DNA of 64,000 nucleotides, taken from Litsea cubeba. Its lineage: Eukaryota > Streptophyta > Magnoliopsida > Laurales > Lauraceae. The notes beneath the pieces are model-generated. The model did no database searches, was not told the origin of the DNA, and worked only from the letters and a program-made list of their open reading frames with translations. Positions 1 through 10,760 of this stretch are shown one piece after another (positions within the stretch are counted from its first letter, which is position 1; each line of letters begins with the position of its first letter). The translations under genes and the position numbers were made by a program. The stretch is taken from NCBI GenBank assembly GCA_012931725.1, contig CM022948.1:62611222-62675221 (forward strand). The letters are read 5' to 3'.

Positions 1-640
1 CTATCACAGCTGTGATCAGACTAATTCAGTTGGGGGCTCCAGAAAGGGGCAACCTGTTTTAGTTTTAAGTTGAGATGGGAGCCCTATTTGTCATTATTTC
101 TGAATGATGAGAAGGTAGAACCTGTTGTAAGGAATGATATCAAGGCAGCACAAGCACTGACAACAACTTATAATAAACATTAGAGAGAAGGGATGGGGCA
201 TTGATCATGATCATGATGATTAAACACCTAGAAGTTGGCTATGCATGCCATCATGACCTTAGCACCAAGGCTAGCATGACCCCGAGACAGGGATTGTGAT
301 TCCTCCAACTAGGAGCAGACCTTTTGCCATTGATTTATTTATTGAGATTTTCTCATTCTCTCCAAACTCTCCACATGCAAATCTTTCAGAAAATACTAGG
401 TCTGCTCATCCCATTTCAAGAAAGGAAAAAAAATGCATAACCATATTTACTCATTTGCAGTTTAATCAATTGGAAGAAAACCATTTAATTTTACACCATA
501 TCAAAGGAATCCTTAAAGGTTAATTATCTCTATTGGAATATTATTAATGTTTCATTAATGTTTGGCATTTTTCCTATACTACTGGCTCTATTTGGTAATA
601 ATTGTTGATGAATGAAGTTGCAACTAAATTTATTGCAGCC
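1..640. other. No gene recognised (AT-rich flank)
   Basis: AT-rich sequence ahead of the GRF zinc-finger fragment. The longest open frame (about 75 codons from 296) has no recognisable domain and low-complexity composition. I see no RNA gene and no terminal repeats here. Confidence 0.5.
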
Positions 641-1144
641 ATGTCCTCGTCCAATTCTAATTCCAATGAATGGGTGCCAAAATGCTCATGTGGAGAGATG
701 ATTTGTCTAACCTCACATAAAAAGACTAATCCAAATAGAAAATTTTGGAGATGTGCTAATTGGAAAGTAAGTAAGCGTTTTATATCCTTATTTATATGCT
801 ATGATGTATTGATTTTTTAATATTTTGTTGTTTTACACACGAAATTTTTGTTGCCTTTGCAAAATGAAAATGGGTGCGGTATGTTCATTTGGAAAGATGA
901 AATCGGCAATGAAAAGAATTTAGCGTTACTAATCAAAAATATGAAGAAGATGTTGGATGTGCAGAATGGGCTGATGGATAGGCAGAATGGGCCGATGGAT
1001 AGGCAGAACGAGATTTTATGGGCAGCAGTTGAAGAGATGAAACATGCATCTGAAGAAAGGAAAAAATCAAATAAATTAAGTTGTATAGTGATGTTTTTTT
1101 GTTGTCTTATAAGTGTGATTTGCGTGTTCAAGATGGTATGTTAA
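641..1144 (+). pseudogene. GRF-type zinc-finger membrane protein, splice acceptor lost
   Basis: Exon 1 (641-766) starts at ATG 641 and encodes a Ser/Asn-rich lead, then the first half of a GRF zinc finger: CSCG, then NPNRKFWRC. It ends at a good donor, gtaagtaa, at 767. The second half of the finger (NENGCGMFIWKDE) resumes in phase at 863. It is followed by a helical stretch with a repeated MDRQNG motif and a C-terminal hydrophobic segment near 1078-1135, giving the usual plant architecture of GRF finger, coiled coil and membrane anchor. The two bases before 863 are AA where AG is required, and there is no other AG between the donor region and 863. Reading through the intron meets a stop. GRF fingers bind nucleic acid and are common in transposon-associated plant genes. 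I infer a recently broken gene; the domain is seen directly, and loss of function is inference. Confidence 0.72.
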
Positions 1145-3003
1145 AAAATCTGTTGAAGAACTATTGGAAGGGAGTTTTGTATTGATGTAATATATTTTGA
1201 AACAATAGAATGAACTTATCTCATATGATTTGGGTGATAGAATTGTCTACTCTCTAGGTTCATGTGATGGTAGTCTTACGAACACTTCTATTGCTAAAAA
1301 AAAATTGTGCCTCCAAGTAGAACCTGACACCCAAAATTGTTGTGTTTATCGCTGTCTTATTTGTATGCATGCATTGTGTAATTTGTCAGGTTTTACTATC
1401 TCAATGACAATGATTCAAGAAGCAAACTTGATCTGTTGTAGTGCCCTAGGACCACTCCAATATTCTTTCAAGGTATCTCGGTGCTGTCCTGTTTTATCTG
1501 TTCAAAATCTGATAGATCAAAACTCCAATTTTTTTTAGGATGTGGGATCCAGTAGTGATGACCCCCATAAGGTGATGAAGGGGTGATACACAATATACAC
1601 ATCCGATGACCCCAAGTCCCCATTCAATCACAAACTGTTGGAAGTAAGTGAGATCATTTGATCAGATCAAATCTATAGACTCATTCATGTTAGGAATCTA
1701 TAGAAAGTGCTTTGAATTTGAACACTTGACAGATGATAGCTCAAATAATTCAACCTACCAACTACCCTTTAAATCCCAGTTAGTCTTTGGCAATTACCAA
1801 CCATTTTGATTTTTTTACATTATAAGCCTGCTAATGATGATGATGATAAGCCTGCTAATGAGGATGAGCTCATGGCCTGGTGGTGTGCAACCTTGAAAAG
1901 TGATGGTAGACTTCCATCAGAAGAAGACTTGAGTTTGAAACTCACTGAGAGGAAAAGGTATGGGTCCTAGATAGATACAATTATCCCATTCCAAGCTATG
2001 GATCTTTCAATGTACGAGAACACAATAAATGGGTGTGAGATATAATCCCTTCTATAAATTGTTCCTAGTGGTTTCTTGATGTAAAATAGATTTTTGGGAG
2101 ATGTGTAATTGTATAACCAGCTCTCAGAAGATCATTACAAGATACACCAAAGAATGAAATCAACTTTTTGAATTTGGGATTTGTCTTTCCAGAATGGGTA
2201 CTTCTTTTATACTAAAATTTGTTTCATCAACAACTTCCAGTGCTCTCTTTTAGTAAGGGTCCCTTAGAATAAAGGACTATGCATCCTAAAAAAAAGACTT
2301 TCAACAACAGATTTCAAATTTAGCAGTCAAACAACAGATTCCAAAACCCAACAATTCTTTTTTCTGGAAAGGTAAGGAGCACAAATTCTATTCATCCAAT
2401 TCAAATCCTACCCAAATTTTGCTAACCACATCACTCCATTCATAGCTTCCCTAATTTTGTCTCTGCAAGACCAAAATCTACCACAACAAGCACAAATTAG
2501 CAAATTACTCACCCCTCAGTCATTGCAAATTAACATGCCCTACACTGCAAATCAAAAGCCATACAATGTGCAAATCACCATCATCTATCTGTTCCATATA
2601 ATATAGAAATCAATAGATCAAAATAGATTGTCATCCACATACCCAGTCAAAAAACAATGACCTCCTCATTCATTCGTAACAAATGACCATAATACATGTA
2701 GACACAACCTGTTACAAAAATCTAGATACAACCACATGTCAACTAGTACCACTACCATCAAACATGTGGTGCACATCACAAATGAAATCTGATGCCACTG
2801 TCATCAACCAGTACCACTACCACTACCATCAAACAATACAAACATCACAAATGCAATCGGATGCCAACCGCTCCAGCTGCAACAACAAAAAAATGTTCTC
2901 TTGAGCACCTTTTCATTTAAAGCCTACAAAATAAAAATGAAAAGTAATAAGCATTCATATGATAAAATCTATCCATTTGAACCACTACTAGTTGCAAGCA
3001 TAC
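1145..3003. other. No gene recognised; short direct repeat at 2744-2865
   Basis: No coding family is visible. A roughly 55-bp direct repeat of the type 'agtaccactaccatcaaac ... acatcacaaatg' occurs at 2744-2797 and again, slightly diverged, at 2809-2865. The rest is AT-rich intergenic sequence. Confidence 0.45.
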
Positions 3004-4114
3004 CTAAATCTGTGTCAAAGTACCATCTTCTGAAAGTTCATCGTCCTCGTCTTCTAAAATACTCACATTGTTTCCAGAGACATGATCCATAGGACTGAAA
3101 AAGAATAGAAAGCACAATTTATATGATAATAAAATTAAAAATCAACAATAAAAATTATATTGTTAAAAACAAATTATACCCCTTGATGAGCATAGGACAA
3201 TTGCGCATGTCATATGCAACGTCACGCCTGCAACGTCACGCCTGCCACATCCACGACAAAGCCGGGTTTTTTCATTGCTTTTTCTTTAGAAGACTTCAAT
3301 CTCTTTGGACGACCTTTTGTCTTCGCATTCTTTGGCGCAAGATATCTCTCTTCATGGCAAGTCCCCTTGTCTCTTCTCCAAATTCTAAAAATGACTTTTG
3401 AAAATAGTAATCAGCCCAAAACACATGTTTAATGTGATCGTCATCATCTTTCTCAATAGCAAAATAACATCTTAGGTCTCTCGCTTTCATTTGTTTAAAG
3501 TATTCAAAGAACATTTCACCGTCTTCATCTTTTGTTTCTTCCCTTTTGTTTCTAATTTGGTTTCGAAAATCGGTCTCAGTGAAACCAACTTTATCCCTCC
3601 CACCCGCCTGTAGCTCTAGAAGTGCCATTTGATCCCTTGGCCGTAAATTAGCAGCCCCATAAATATAGATTAATTTTTTCTTCGGTGCGCTAACTATACG
3701 GTGAGATCTTAGCATATGAGTCTTTCTAGGGGTACTTAACAAATGAGGGTGTTCCACAATAATTTTAAACACCACCCATTGCCCCTCTTTTGTTTTTTTA
3801 ATTTGAAGGTGTGCACCACAATTTTCCCGCGTATCTGAGTTCCGTCTCTGCTGTATAGAATCATCGCCCAATTTTTCTTTCCTAACACCTTCTTTGGAGC
3901 AAACAAATTTTTTCCTCACAATAATATTATTCACCCTTGTCTCAGAGCTTCTTCTGATACTAAAACCCGCCAATTTCACATAAATGTTATAAGCGTCGTA
4001 AGCCTCCTCTATGTTATCAAAAATAAATCCAACTTTGAGTATTTTCTCCTCCTCAACTTGTGGTATAAATGAACTAATTGGTAAAGATGGACCTGCTCTG
4101 TTCTTTTGGACGAT
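3004..4114 (-). pseudogene. FAR1-related sequence (FRS/FHY3-like), transposase core deleted
   Basis: FAR1/FHY3 proteins are transcription factors domesticated from Mutator transposases. On the minus strand an open frame from about 4114 reads through a complete FAR1 DNA-binding domain: EEAYDAYNIYVKLAGF, then a CSKEG cysteine, then RRNSDTRENCGAHL and a final H-x-H near HPHLL. The linker that normally leads into the transposase follows and ends at HVFWAD (about 3409). The DDE transposase and SWIM finger that should follow are absent. Instead the sequence passes in another frame to the C-terminal tail (TKGRPKRLKS, 3281-3310) and a CCHC-like knuckle (CRGCGRR ... RNCP). The knuckle frame is disrupted by a 14-bp tandem duplication at 3216-3243. 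An intron (donor at 3179, acceptor just above 3094) joins a last acidic exon, 3004-3094, ending in TAG. The 5' exon is not resolved: a stop at 4115-4117 implies an upstream splice. The domain identity is seen; loss of function is inferred. Confidence 0.75.
3216..3243. repeat. 14-bp tandem duplication in FRS zinc knuckle
   Basis: Two perfect copies of gcaacgtcacgcct lie head to tail (3216-3229 and 3230-3243). A 14-bp gain is not a multiple of three, so it shifts the frame inside the zinc-knuckle codons of the minus-strand FAR1-related gene. Confidence 0.9.
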
Positions 4115-5584
4115 TTAAGGACAACAATAGAACCACGCCATGAAAATACATGCAAAATAAAATAAAATAAAAGTATTAAGAACGATGCTTTGGCCGCTTT
4201 TGAAATCAACAATTAAGTACCAATTGACTTATTTTGATATGCATAGGTGGTGTGGCCCATTTCTGCTGGGAGGAGATGATGAGGATCAAATCTACTCAAA
4301 GTCATCCCAATTTGTATGGCCCACATCCTGATATCCTCACTGGTCCAGGCAAGATGAAATCTAAATTTTGGGTAATCCAGGCTGGAAAGCCCAGCCCAGT
4401 TAGTTCAGAATTAACGACCAATATGCCTGCATATTGACTGCTGTAAAAACCTTATGGAAGAAATGCCAATGTGTGGTCAATGGTCTTGAACCATCCAATT
4501 GAAACAATCAAAGACCTTGCAAAAGACAATAGTCACACACCCCAGCAGTGATGGCCCAAAACTCACAAAATCATAGGAGCTTATTAGATATGAATCATCT
4601 AGACACAAAAGCAGGACCCACATTTCATGCGGGATTCAACAAGTAGGGCTGTCATCTGGCAGGATTCAAGTCCAATAAGGTCTGAAGTCCAATAAATGTC
4701 AAAGACCTTTCATGTAAAGATCTTGTTCTAGCAGAGAACTCTAACATGTTTGTATTTTTTTCCTACAGTGTTTGGAACTAATAGATTTGTTAAAGAACAT
4801 ATGCTCTCTCCATCTTTTTTTCAATCTGAGATGAAATTATACAACTACAGACAGTTTGGCATGTGTTTTTGGATGCAATGTTTGTTGAGAAGTGATAAGT
4901 CCAATTGTTTGGACTACAATAGGGCCCCGCTGCAGATGCTTCTATGGATAGTGGGTGAAATCACCTTCGACGATAAGCCAAGCAGCACATCAAAGGAGAA
5001 AATCACATGACACGAAAAAAAAGTACCAAATCACATGGACAGAGAGAGAGGGAAAACCTGCAAAAGCTCGCTTAGGATAAACGCTTCACATGGGAATGGT
5101 TGCTGCGAGAGGGTTGCGACATCGACAGGGATAGACATCCCCGACGACCATGTGCCATGAAATTGAGATGGGGTGGCTGCTGCGAGGGGGTCCAGACCTG
5201 TAGGCGCAGTTGGATATCTGGGTCTTCTGCGTCCATTTGAGAAGATAGGAAGGGCGAAGAGGAATAGTTGCCCGCGACAGAGCAGGTAGAGGGGAAGAGA
5301 AGATAGAGCGGATTTGTTTCGTTTCGGGTCCTGCTGTGTCGAGGACGATCGGAGACAGATGCGCAGAGGAGCTGGGTAGCCAGGAAAAGAAGAAGCGCAG
5401 AGGAGCCGGAGAGCTGGAGGAAGAAGATGAAAAAGAAGAAGAAGAGGGAAAACTCAGCGAAGCAGGGAGCCCTAACGCAGTTCCCTTTGTGCTACAGTCC
5501 TTCGTTTCGTTGATGCTATATAGGAATAAAGATCTTCGTTAGATGGCAAGAGGAAAATGGGCCGCCCAGATTATACTTCGCACG
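4115..5584. other. No gene recognised
   Basis: No protein family is recognised on either strand. A Lys/Glu-rich frame at 5336-5542 comes from purine-rich low-complexity DNA. The 5040-5560 stretch is more GC-rich than its surroundings and could be a captured or decayed 5' gene end, but I see no domain in it. Confidence 0.4.
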
Positions 5585-5613
5585 GATCGGGTGAGAATAG
5601 TTCTCACCCGATC
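5585..5613. repeat. Perfect 13-bp inverted repeat with 3-nt loop
   Basis: Arms gatcgggtgagaa (5585-5597) and ttctcacccgatc (5601-5613) are exact reverse complements separated by tag. The hairpin lies about 70 bp outside the hAT-like element at 5683. It is followed by an (AT)n tract rather than a U-run, so it is not a terminator. It may be the end of a small foldback element. Confidence 0.8.
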
Positions 5614-5682
5614 ATTTCCCATATATATATATATCACTAAAATAAAGTATAAACAAGGTTTTTTGTTCCATTGCAGGAGAGT

Positions 5683-6125
5683 TAGGGGTGCTAGCTCATG
5701 GATTGGGTCAGCTTGACCCGGGCCCAGCTGGCTTGGGCCGGGCTTGAGCCTTAGCTTTTATTACTGGGCCTGTTTAATATATGGGCTGGGCTTCTTTTAA
5801 GTTAAGAAAGTCCGAAGGTCGGCCTGAATTAGGGGCACTATTTAAGTTAAAAAAACATGATTTTTGGTGGAAGAGAGGAGTTAAACACACATTCTCTCAC
5901 ACATAACAAACCTCCTAGCAAAGTGAGCTACAAGTTGGGTTAGAAAAGGCCTTCCTTTTATTTATAAAATATAATAGGCCCAGGCTCGAGCTTAACATGT
6001 TCTAGGAGGGCTAGGCTCGTGCCAGGTACTTATGGCCCAAGTCAGACTGGGCCAAGGCTCATGCTTATTCTTTAAAATTCTGGACGGGCTTGGATATTGC
6101 TCAACCCGGCCCATGAACACCCCTG
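5683..6125. mobile_element. hAT-like non-autonomous element (MITE-type)
   Basis: The left end is taggggtgctagctcatgg and the right end is ccatgaacacccctg, which are imperfect inverted repeats of the TAGGGGTG type seen in plant hAT elements. The interior is rich in 'gggccgggctt' and 'cccaggctcgagc' subterminal motifs and has no open frame. The flanking octamers aggagagt and ggcagagt agree at six of eight positions, as expected for an aged 8-bp target duplication. No transposase is present, so it must have been moved in trans. Confidence 0.62.
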
Positions 6126-7239
6126 GGCAGAGTTAAGATTCATAGTAAAAATGAATGGATTATAGAAACTAATTAATTAAAATATACATTTTAAAACTTG
6201 AAGTTGTGGGGCTTTCAATCTCTACATATCTACATGGACTCCCTCTTGTTTCGAACAGATAAGAAAAAAAGGGAAGAAAACCTAACTAACAAAACCGCCA
6301 CAATCCCATTTAGATTGAAATTCATGTATTCAAGGGAGAGAGAGAAGGCCGGGGAAAAAGACACAACCATACAATCACAATTATAAGGAGTCATGTAGGA
6401 TCATGGTTTAAAATCGTGGTATCGGTTGGGCCAAAAAACCGATACGATATCAGTATTGGTATCAATATCGGTCTGTCACGGTCATCGCGGTGTGAATTTT
6501 TTTTTTAACCCATGAAAATTTTGAAAAAATATCTAAAAACTCCAAAATAATAAAAAATGCTGGAAAGGAATGTTACTTTCCATTAGTAACAACAATAAAT
6601 TAAAATATCGGTCCTCCTAACTCGTGACATCCTGTATTGCTGCTTAAATCTTTAGTTGTTTAAATATAAAGTTTTAATATGTAATCTCTGAACCCATTAT
6701 TATAATTTATAAATTCATCAATATAACACATATCTAAATTTCTTACAATAACCATCACCTTTATATAAGCTTTATAAACAGAAACCATTAGGACGTAGGT
6801 CATATTGTTAGATTCATTACTGGAGAGTGTAGAACACTTTTTTTTTGTTTAAACACAACAACTAGAACAAGGGTGCTTCTTTAATATTTTATTTGTATAT
6901 TTATAAGTGATCAATGTGACATTAGGCCCAACTCTTATTCGATTGAAATTTATTGAGGGACCATTTAATATGAGTCATTTGTTTTGAGTAGTTTAGATTC
7001 TTTTCATAAGTAAGCCCTATTTGTATTTAAGGGGATTTGGTCGGAGGTCCCTCAAAGCATGACTTTGTTGCAAACAATCTACAAAAAAAAAAAAAAAAAA
7101 ATTCATGCAGCCAAAGGTCCCTCTCACATTTTTTTCATACCTAAAATGTCTAATTTACCCTTTCATTAAATCATATCCCATGATTGGTGGGATATCCCTG
7201 CGATTAATGGAATCCCATTAATGAGGTTTTCAAATAAAT

Positions 7240-7960
7240 TCTAAAAACACACAAATAAATTTCAAAAAATGCAACAATTTCAAAAAATGCAATAAATCTC
7301 AAAAGAACGCATAGAAATTTAAAAAGACACAAATAAATTTCAAAAGATCCAAATAAACTTTAAAAAATATAAATAAATTTCGAAAGATGAAAATCAATTT
7401 AAAAAAGACGCAAATAAATTTCAAAAGATCCAAATAAATTTCAAAAAATATAAATAAATTTCAAAAGATGAAAATTAATTTCAAAAGATCTAGATAAATT
7501 TCAAAAAATGTAAATAAAATTCAAAAGACGTAAATAAAATTAAAAAACACAAATACATTTGCCAAAACTAAGATAACCCAATTTTATAAATTTCAGAAAA
7601 ATTTACCAAAAACTCAAGTATTTTTTCCAAAACTCGGTTAAATTTATTTTAAAAAACGCAAATAAATTTCAAAAGAACAACCTGACTTTAGTTCAAAAAC
7701 TCAGTTAAAATTTGCCAAATGGAGATAAAACTGTAAAAAACTCAGCTATATTTTTCAAAAACTCAAATAAATTTGCCACAAACTCATGTAAAATTTTTTT
7801 CCAGAACTCAGATAAATTAGTAAAAAACTCAGATAGATTTGTCCAGAACTCAAATAAATTTGTTTCAGAACTTAGATAAATTTACATAAAACTCAAATAA
7901 ATTTGATAAAAACTCAGATAAATTTACGCAAAACTCAGATAAATTTCATACTAACTCATA
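7240..7960. repeat. Degenerate AT-rich tandem array
   Basis: Many diverged copies of a roughly 15-25-bp unit such as caaataaatttcaaaagat run across this stretch, later becoming 'aaaactcagataaattt'. It is non-coding and lies inside the 6402-10751 Mutator-like element. Confidence 0.7.
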
Positions 7961-9552
7961 TATTTGTCAAAAATGACACTGGCGGACCTTCTTCCTTCTC
8001 AATCGATCACACAATTCGTATGCCACTCAAAATCAAGAAGTGATTATGGCCTGCGGGTCTGACTGCTTCTGGTGCGAAACAGGTCAAGTTGAACTGTCCT
8101 GGACATGACTTGCAACTACTGCTGGGCTTTTGGAGCTGGCGGGTCAGACCTGACCTGGAACTGACCCAACAGACCCGACCTGGAAGGGTCTCCTTCTTCC
8201 TTCAATTTCTGTTAGAGTAGAGACTGCAGCCCCTTCCTTCCTGCGGTGGTCTTCTCCGACGACACTAGGCGGGTGGCTGTACTGGCGAGACGGCGGCGTC
8301 GATGGGCGTAACGGTGATCGTAAACTTGAATGGGTTCTGCAACTTTCCAAAATCGAGAAAACAACTTCAAGAGCGCCCCCTTTTTTAATCTTAATCTCTC
8401 CTTACTTGTCTCTCCACGTTCCCTCTCCACATCAACAAACTAACTTCCCACTTTCAAAGACTCCCTAGTCGATTTAAATCACCCCTGTAAAGATGATTTC
8501 AATCACCCCAAAAGAACTAGAATACATTCAACCCAATCACCATATCAAACTCTTTTTCCCACCATTCCAATCACAAAACACGTTTCCTCATCCTACTGGA
8601 GGCACATCAGGTCCAAGCATTCAAGATGATCATAGCCCTCTTCAACAACGCCATCATCGCAACCGCCCGCAAATTGCAGTGGATGAGATCATACCTCCTC
8701 CATTCGCGTGGCTTACAAACTGACCTGCCACAGTCCACATCATCAGGTATCTTCTTGACGATAACATCAGCACCATCACTGGTGAGGCTCATGGACGTGA
8801 TCCTAACCGTTACTGATACCAAAGGTCCAAAAGTAGAGGTATAATATAAGATTTGAAATTTGAGATTTCAAAGTTTATGCCTAAAACAGTTGAAAGGGTA
8901 AATCAGTCCTGAAATATGAAATATGTGATCATGTGGATGCAGGGATCAAAGGTCTTAACAAGTTTTTGCTTTGACTGGAGGCTGGATACAATCCACTATA
9001 GGAACCTTTCGCTAATTTTGCCTTGTATTTAAAATGAAAGAAAATTAGAAATATTGTAGGCTCCACAGTGGAGCTCATTTATAAAAGAATGTAAATTGTT
9101 AGAAATAAATGCGTCCTTTTCTAAGGGCTCTTGGTTAAATTTTTCTCTAATAGAAATAGGTTCTTTGTTAGATTGATGATTAGAAAACCTAAATTGCCCA
9201 AAAAAAAAAAGGAAAGAAAATCTACTTAGAGGATTTACAAAACTTCATTCTAATTAAAGATCACTAAATATGGGCCCTTATACAAATTTCTGCCCATTGT
9301 TAAATTGATCCCCTGTTCATGGGCCCATCTTCTACTCAATTAAAATTTGACCCTGATTGAAACAAAATTCGCATCAAACGGTTTAAAGATGTGGGCCACA
9401 GTAGAGCCCACGTGACTTATATTATGGTGCAAGACTCACAACCAAACGAAGAGGTTAAAAGTCCCTTCAAATTAAGGGTTTTGACTTTTCCAATTCCGGC
9501 ATTCTATCCATAGAACCAGAAACGTAGGGAAAAGAAAAAGGAAGAGGGAAAG
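7961..9552. other. Interior of Mutator-like element, no gene identified
   Basis: Several 70-codon frames overlap at 8144-8844 on both strands. One plus-strand stretch (about 8620-8830) has higher GC and gene-like wobble composition, and it could be a captured fragment, but I could not match it to any family. The rest is AT-rich spacer. Confidence 0.35.
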
Positions 9553-10298
9553 TGTGAGAACCCGGGTCAGCTGCGAGCAAAGCAGGGACTTCGTCGACCC
9601 ACATCGCCTATGAGGCCGCCCGAAGCCAGGCTTATATGTTCGAACCCCCCTTGACTTGGTATGACGCGTTTTGGGTCTCAAAGGGGCCCGAGAATAAATC
9701 CATGAGGGTGTTTGGCTGCGAGCTAGGCCCAAAGCGGACAATATCATACCCGGGGATTGGGTCGGGTGTCGTTACAAATTGGTATCAGAGCCGGGGGCGG
9801 CTCTCCTCTAAGTGGTGGGGAGTGTGAGAGCCCGGGTCATCTACGAGCAAGGCAGGGACTTCATCCCACATCGCCTATGAGGCCGCCCGAAGCCAGGCTT
9901 ATATGTGCGAACCCCCCTTGACTTGGTATGACGCCTTTTGGGTCTCAAAGGGGCTCGAGAACAAATCTGTGAGGGTGTTTGGCTGCGAGCTAGGCCCAAA
10001 GCGGACAATATCATACCCGGGGATTGGGTTGGGTGTCATTACAAATTGGTATCAGAGCCGGGGGCGGCTCTCCTCTAAGTGGTGGGGAGTGTGAGAACCC
10101 GGGTCAGCTGCGAGCAAGGCAGGGACTCCGTCCCACATCGCCTATGAGGCTGCCCGAAGCCAGGCTTATATATACGAACCCCCCTTGACTTGGTATGACG
10201 CGTTTTGGGTCTCAAAGGGGCCCGAGAACAAATCCGTGAGGGTGTTTGGCTGCGAGCTAGGCCCAAAGCAGACAATATCATACCCGGGGATTGGGTCG
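9553..10298 (+). mobile_element. TRIM/SMART-like LTR element with three tandem LTRs
   Basis: Three copies of a roughly 222-bp LTR, tgtgagaacccgggtcagc to gggtgtcgttaca, lie head to tail at 9553-9776, 9823-10043 and 10090-10298. The third lacks its last dozen bases. Between copies is only a 46-bp internal region: a primer-binding site tggtatcagagc (9780-9791 and 10047-10058), complementary to initiator tRNA-Met, then a purine tract agtggtgggga directly before the next LTR. That is the minimal LTR-PBS-PPT-LTR plan of a terminal-repeat retrotransposon in miniature. No coding capacity is possible in 46 bp. A tandem of three LTRs sharing two internals suggests unequal recombination between two adjacent copies. 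It sits within the Mutator-like element. Confidence 0.82.
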
Positions 10299-10760
10299 AA
10301 AGAGAGAAGAGGAAAAGGGAGAAGAGGAGGAGGAGGAGATGATGATAGGCAGATGTAACTGGTGGCTGGCGGCAGGAGCTTGGCACAATAGGTAATGTAC
10401 CACATCTTCCCCTTTCTGTTTCCTTTTTTTTTGTTGCAATTGCAGCTTAAATCTATGGGTTCTTTCTCTTTTTTTTTTTTCCTGCAGATGCATCCGAGCT
10501 CACTATCCATAGTTTTCTTTCTCTTCCTCATCATCATCTCCACCTTTTTTCCCCTAAGGTTTCATCCGTATCGGTCGTACCGGCCGTTACAACCGTTATT
10601 TTGAAAATATCGGCCGTAACGACAGATATTTTGGCAATATGGAATGATATGAAACCGATACCGATATCGAGGTAAAATATCGTCGTGGTTAACGCTGATA
10701 CCGGTTCGTATCGGCTAATACTAACCGATATCAGCCGATATTTTAAACCACATGTAGGAT

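Larger units (their letters stand above)
6402..10751. mobile_element. Mutator-like element, 4.35 kb, 9-bp target duplication
   Basis: The 9-mer atgtaggat occurs immediately outside both ends (6393-6401 and 10752-10760), the target size made by Mutator-like transposases. The element starts catggtttaaaat and ends attttaaaccac, which are inverted. Both subterminal regions are full of 'ccgatatcgg' and 'ggtatcggt' motifs in opposite orientation. No MULE transposase was found. The interior holds an AT-rich tandem array, a stretch with scattered unidentifiable open frames (8140-8850), and a TRIM LTR array. It is non-autonomous or a decayed composite. The boundaries are well supported by the duplication; family placement is inference from duplication size. 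Confidence 0.75.

Noticed and set aside
5336..5542. Lys/Glu-rich 68-codon frame as a gene
   Set aside because: Purine-rich low-complexity DNA; no domain, no exon context.
9553..10298. Cassandra-type TRIM with 5S rRNA promoter
   Set aside because: The LTRs contain no 5S A-box, IE or C-box sequence that I can recognise.
6402..10751. hAT assignment for the 4.35 kb element
   Set aside because: The flanking match is 9-10 bp rather than 8, and the ends lack the TAGGG terminus, so a Mutator-like origin fits better.
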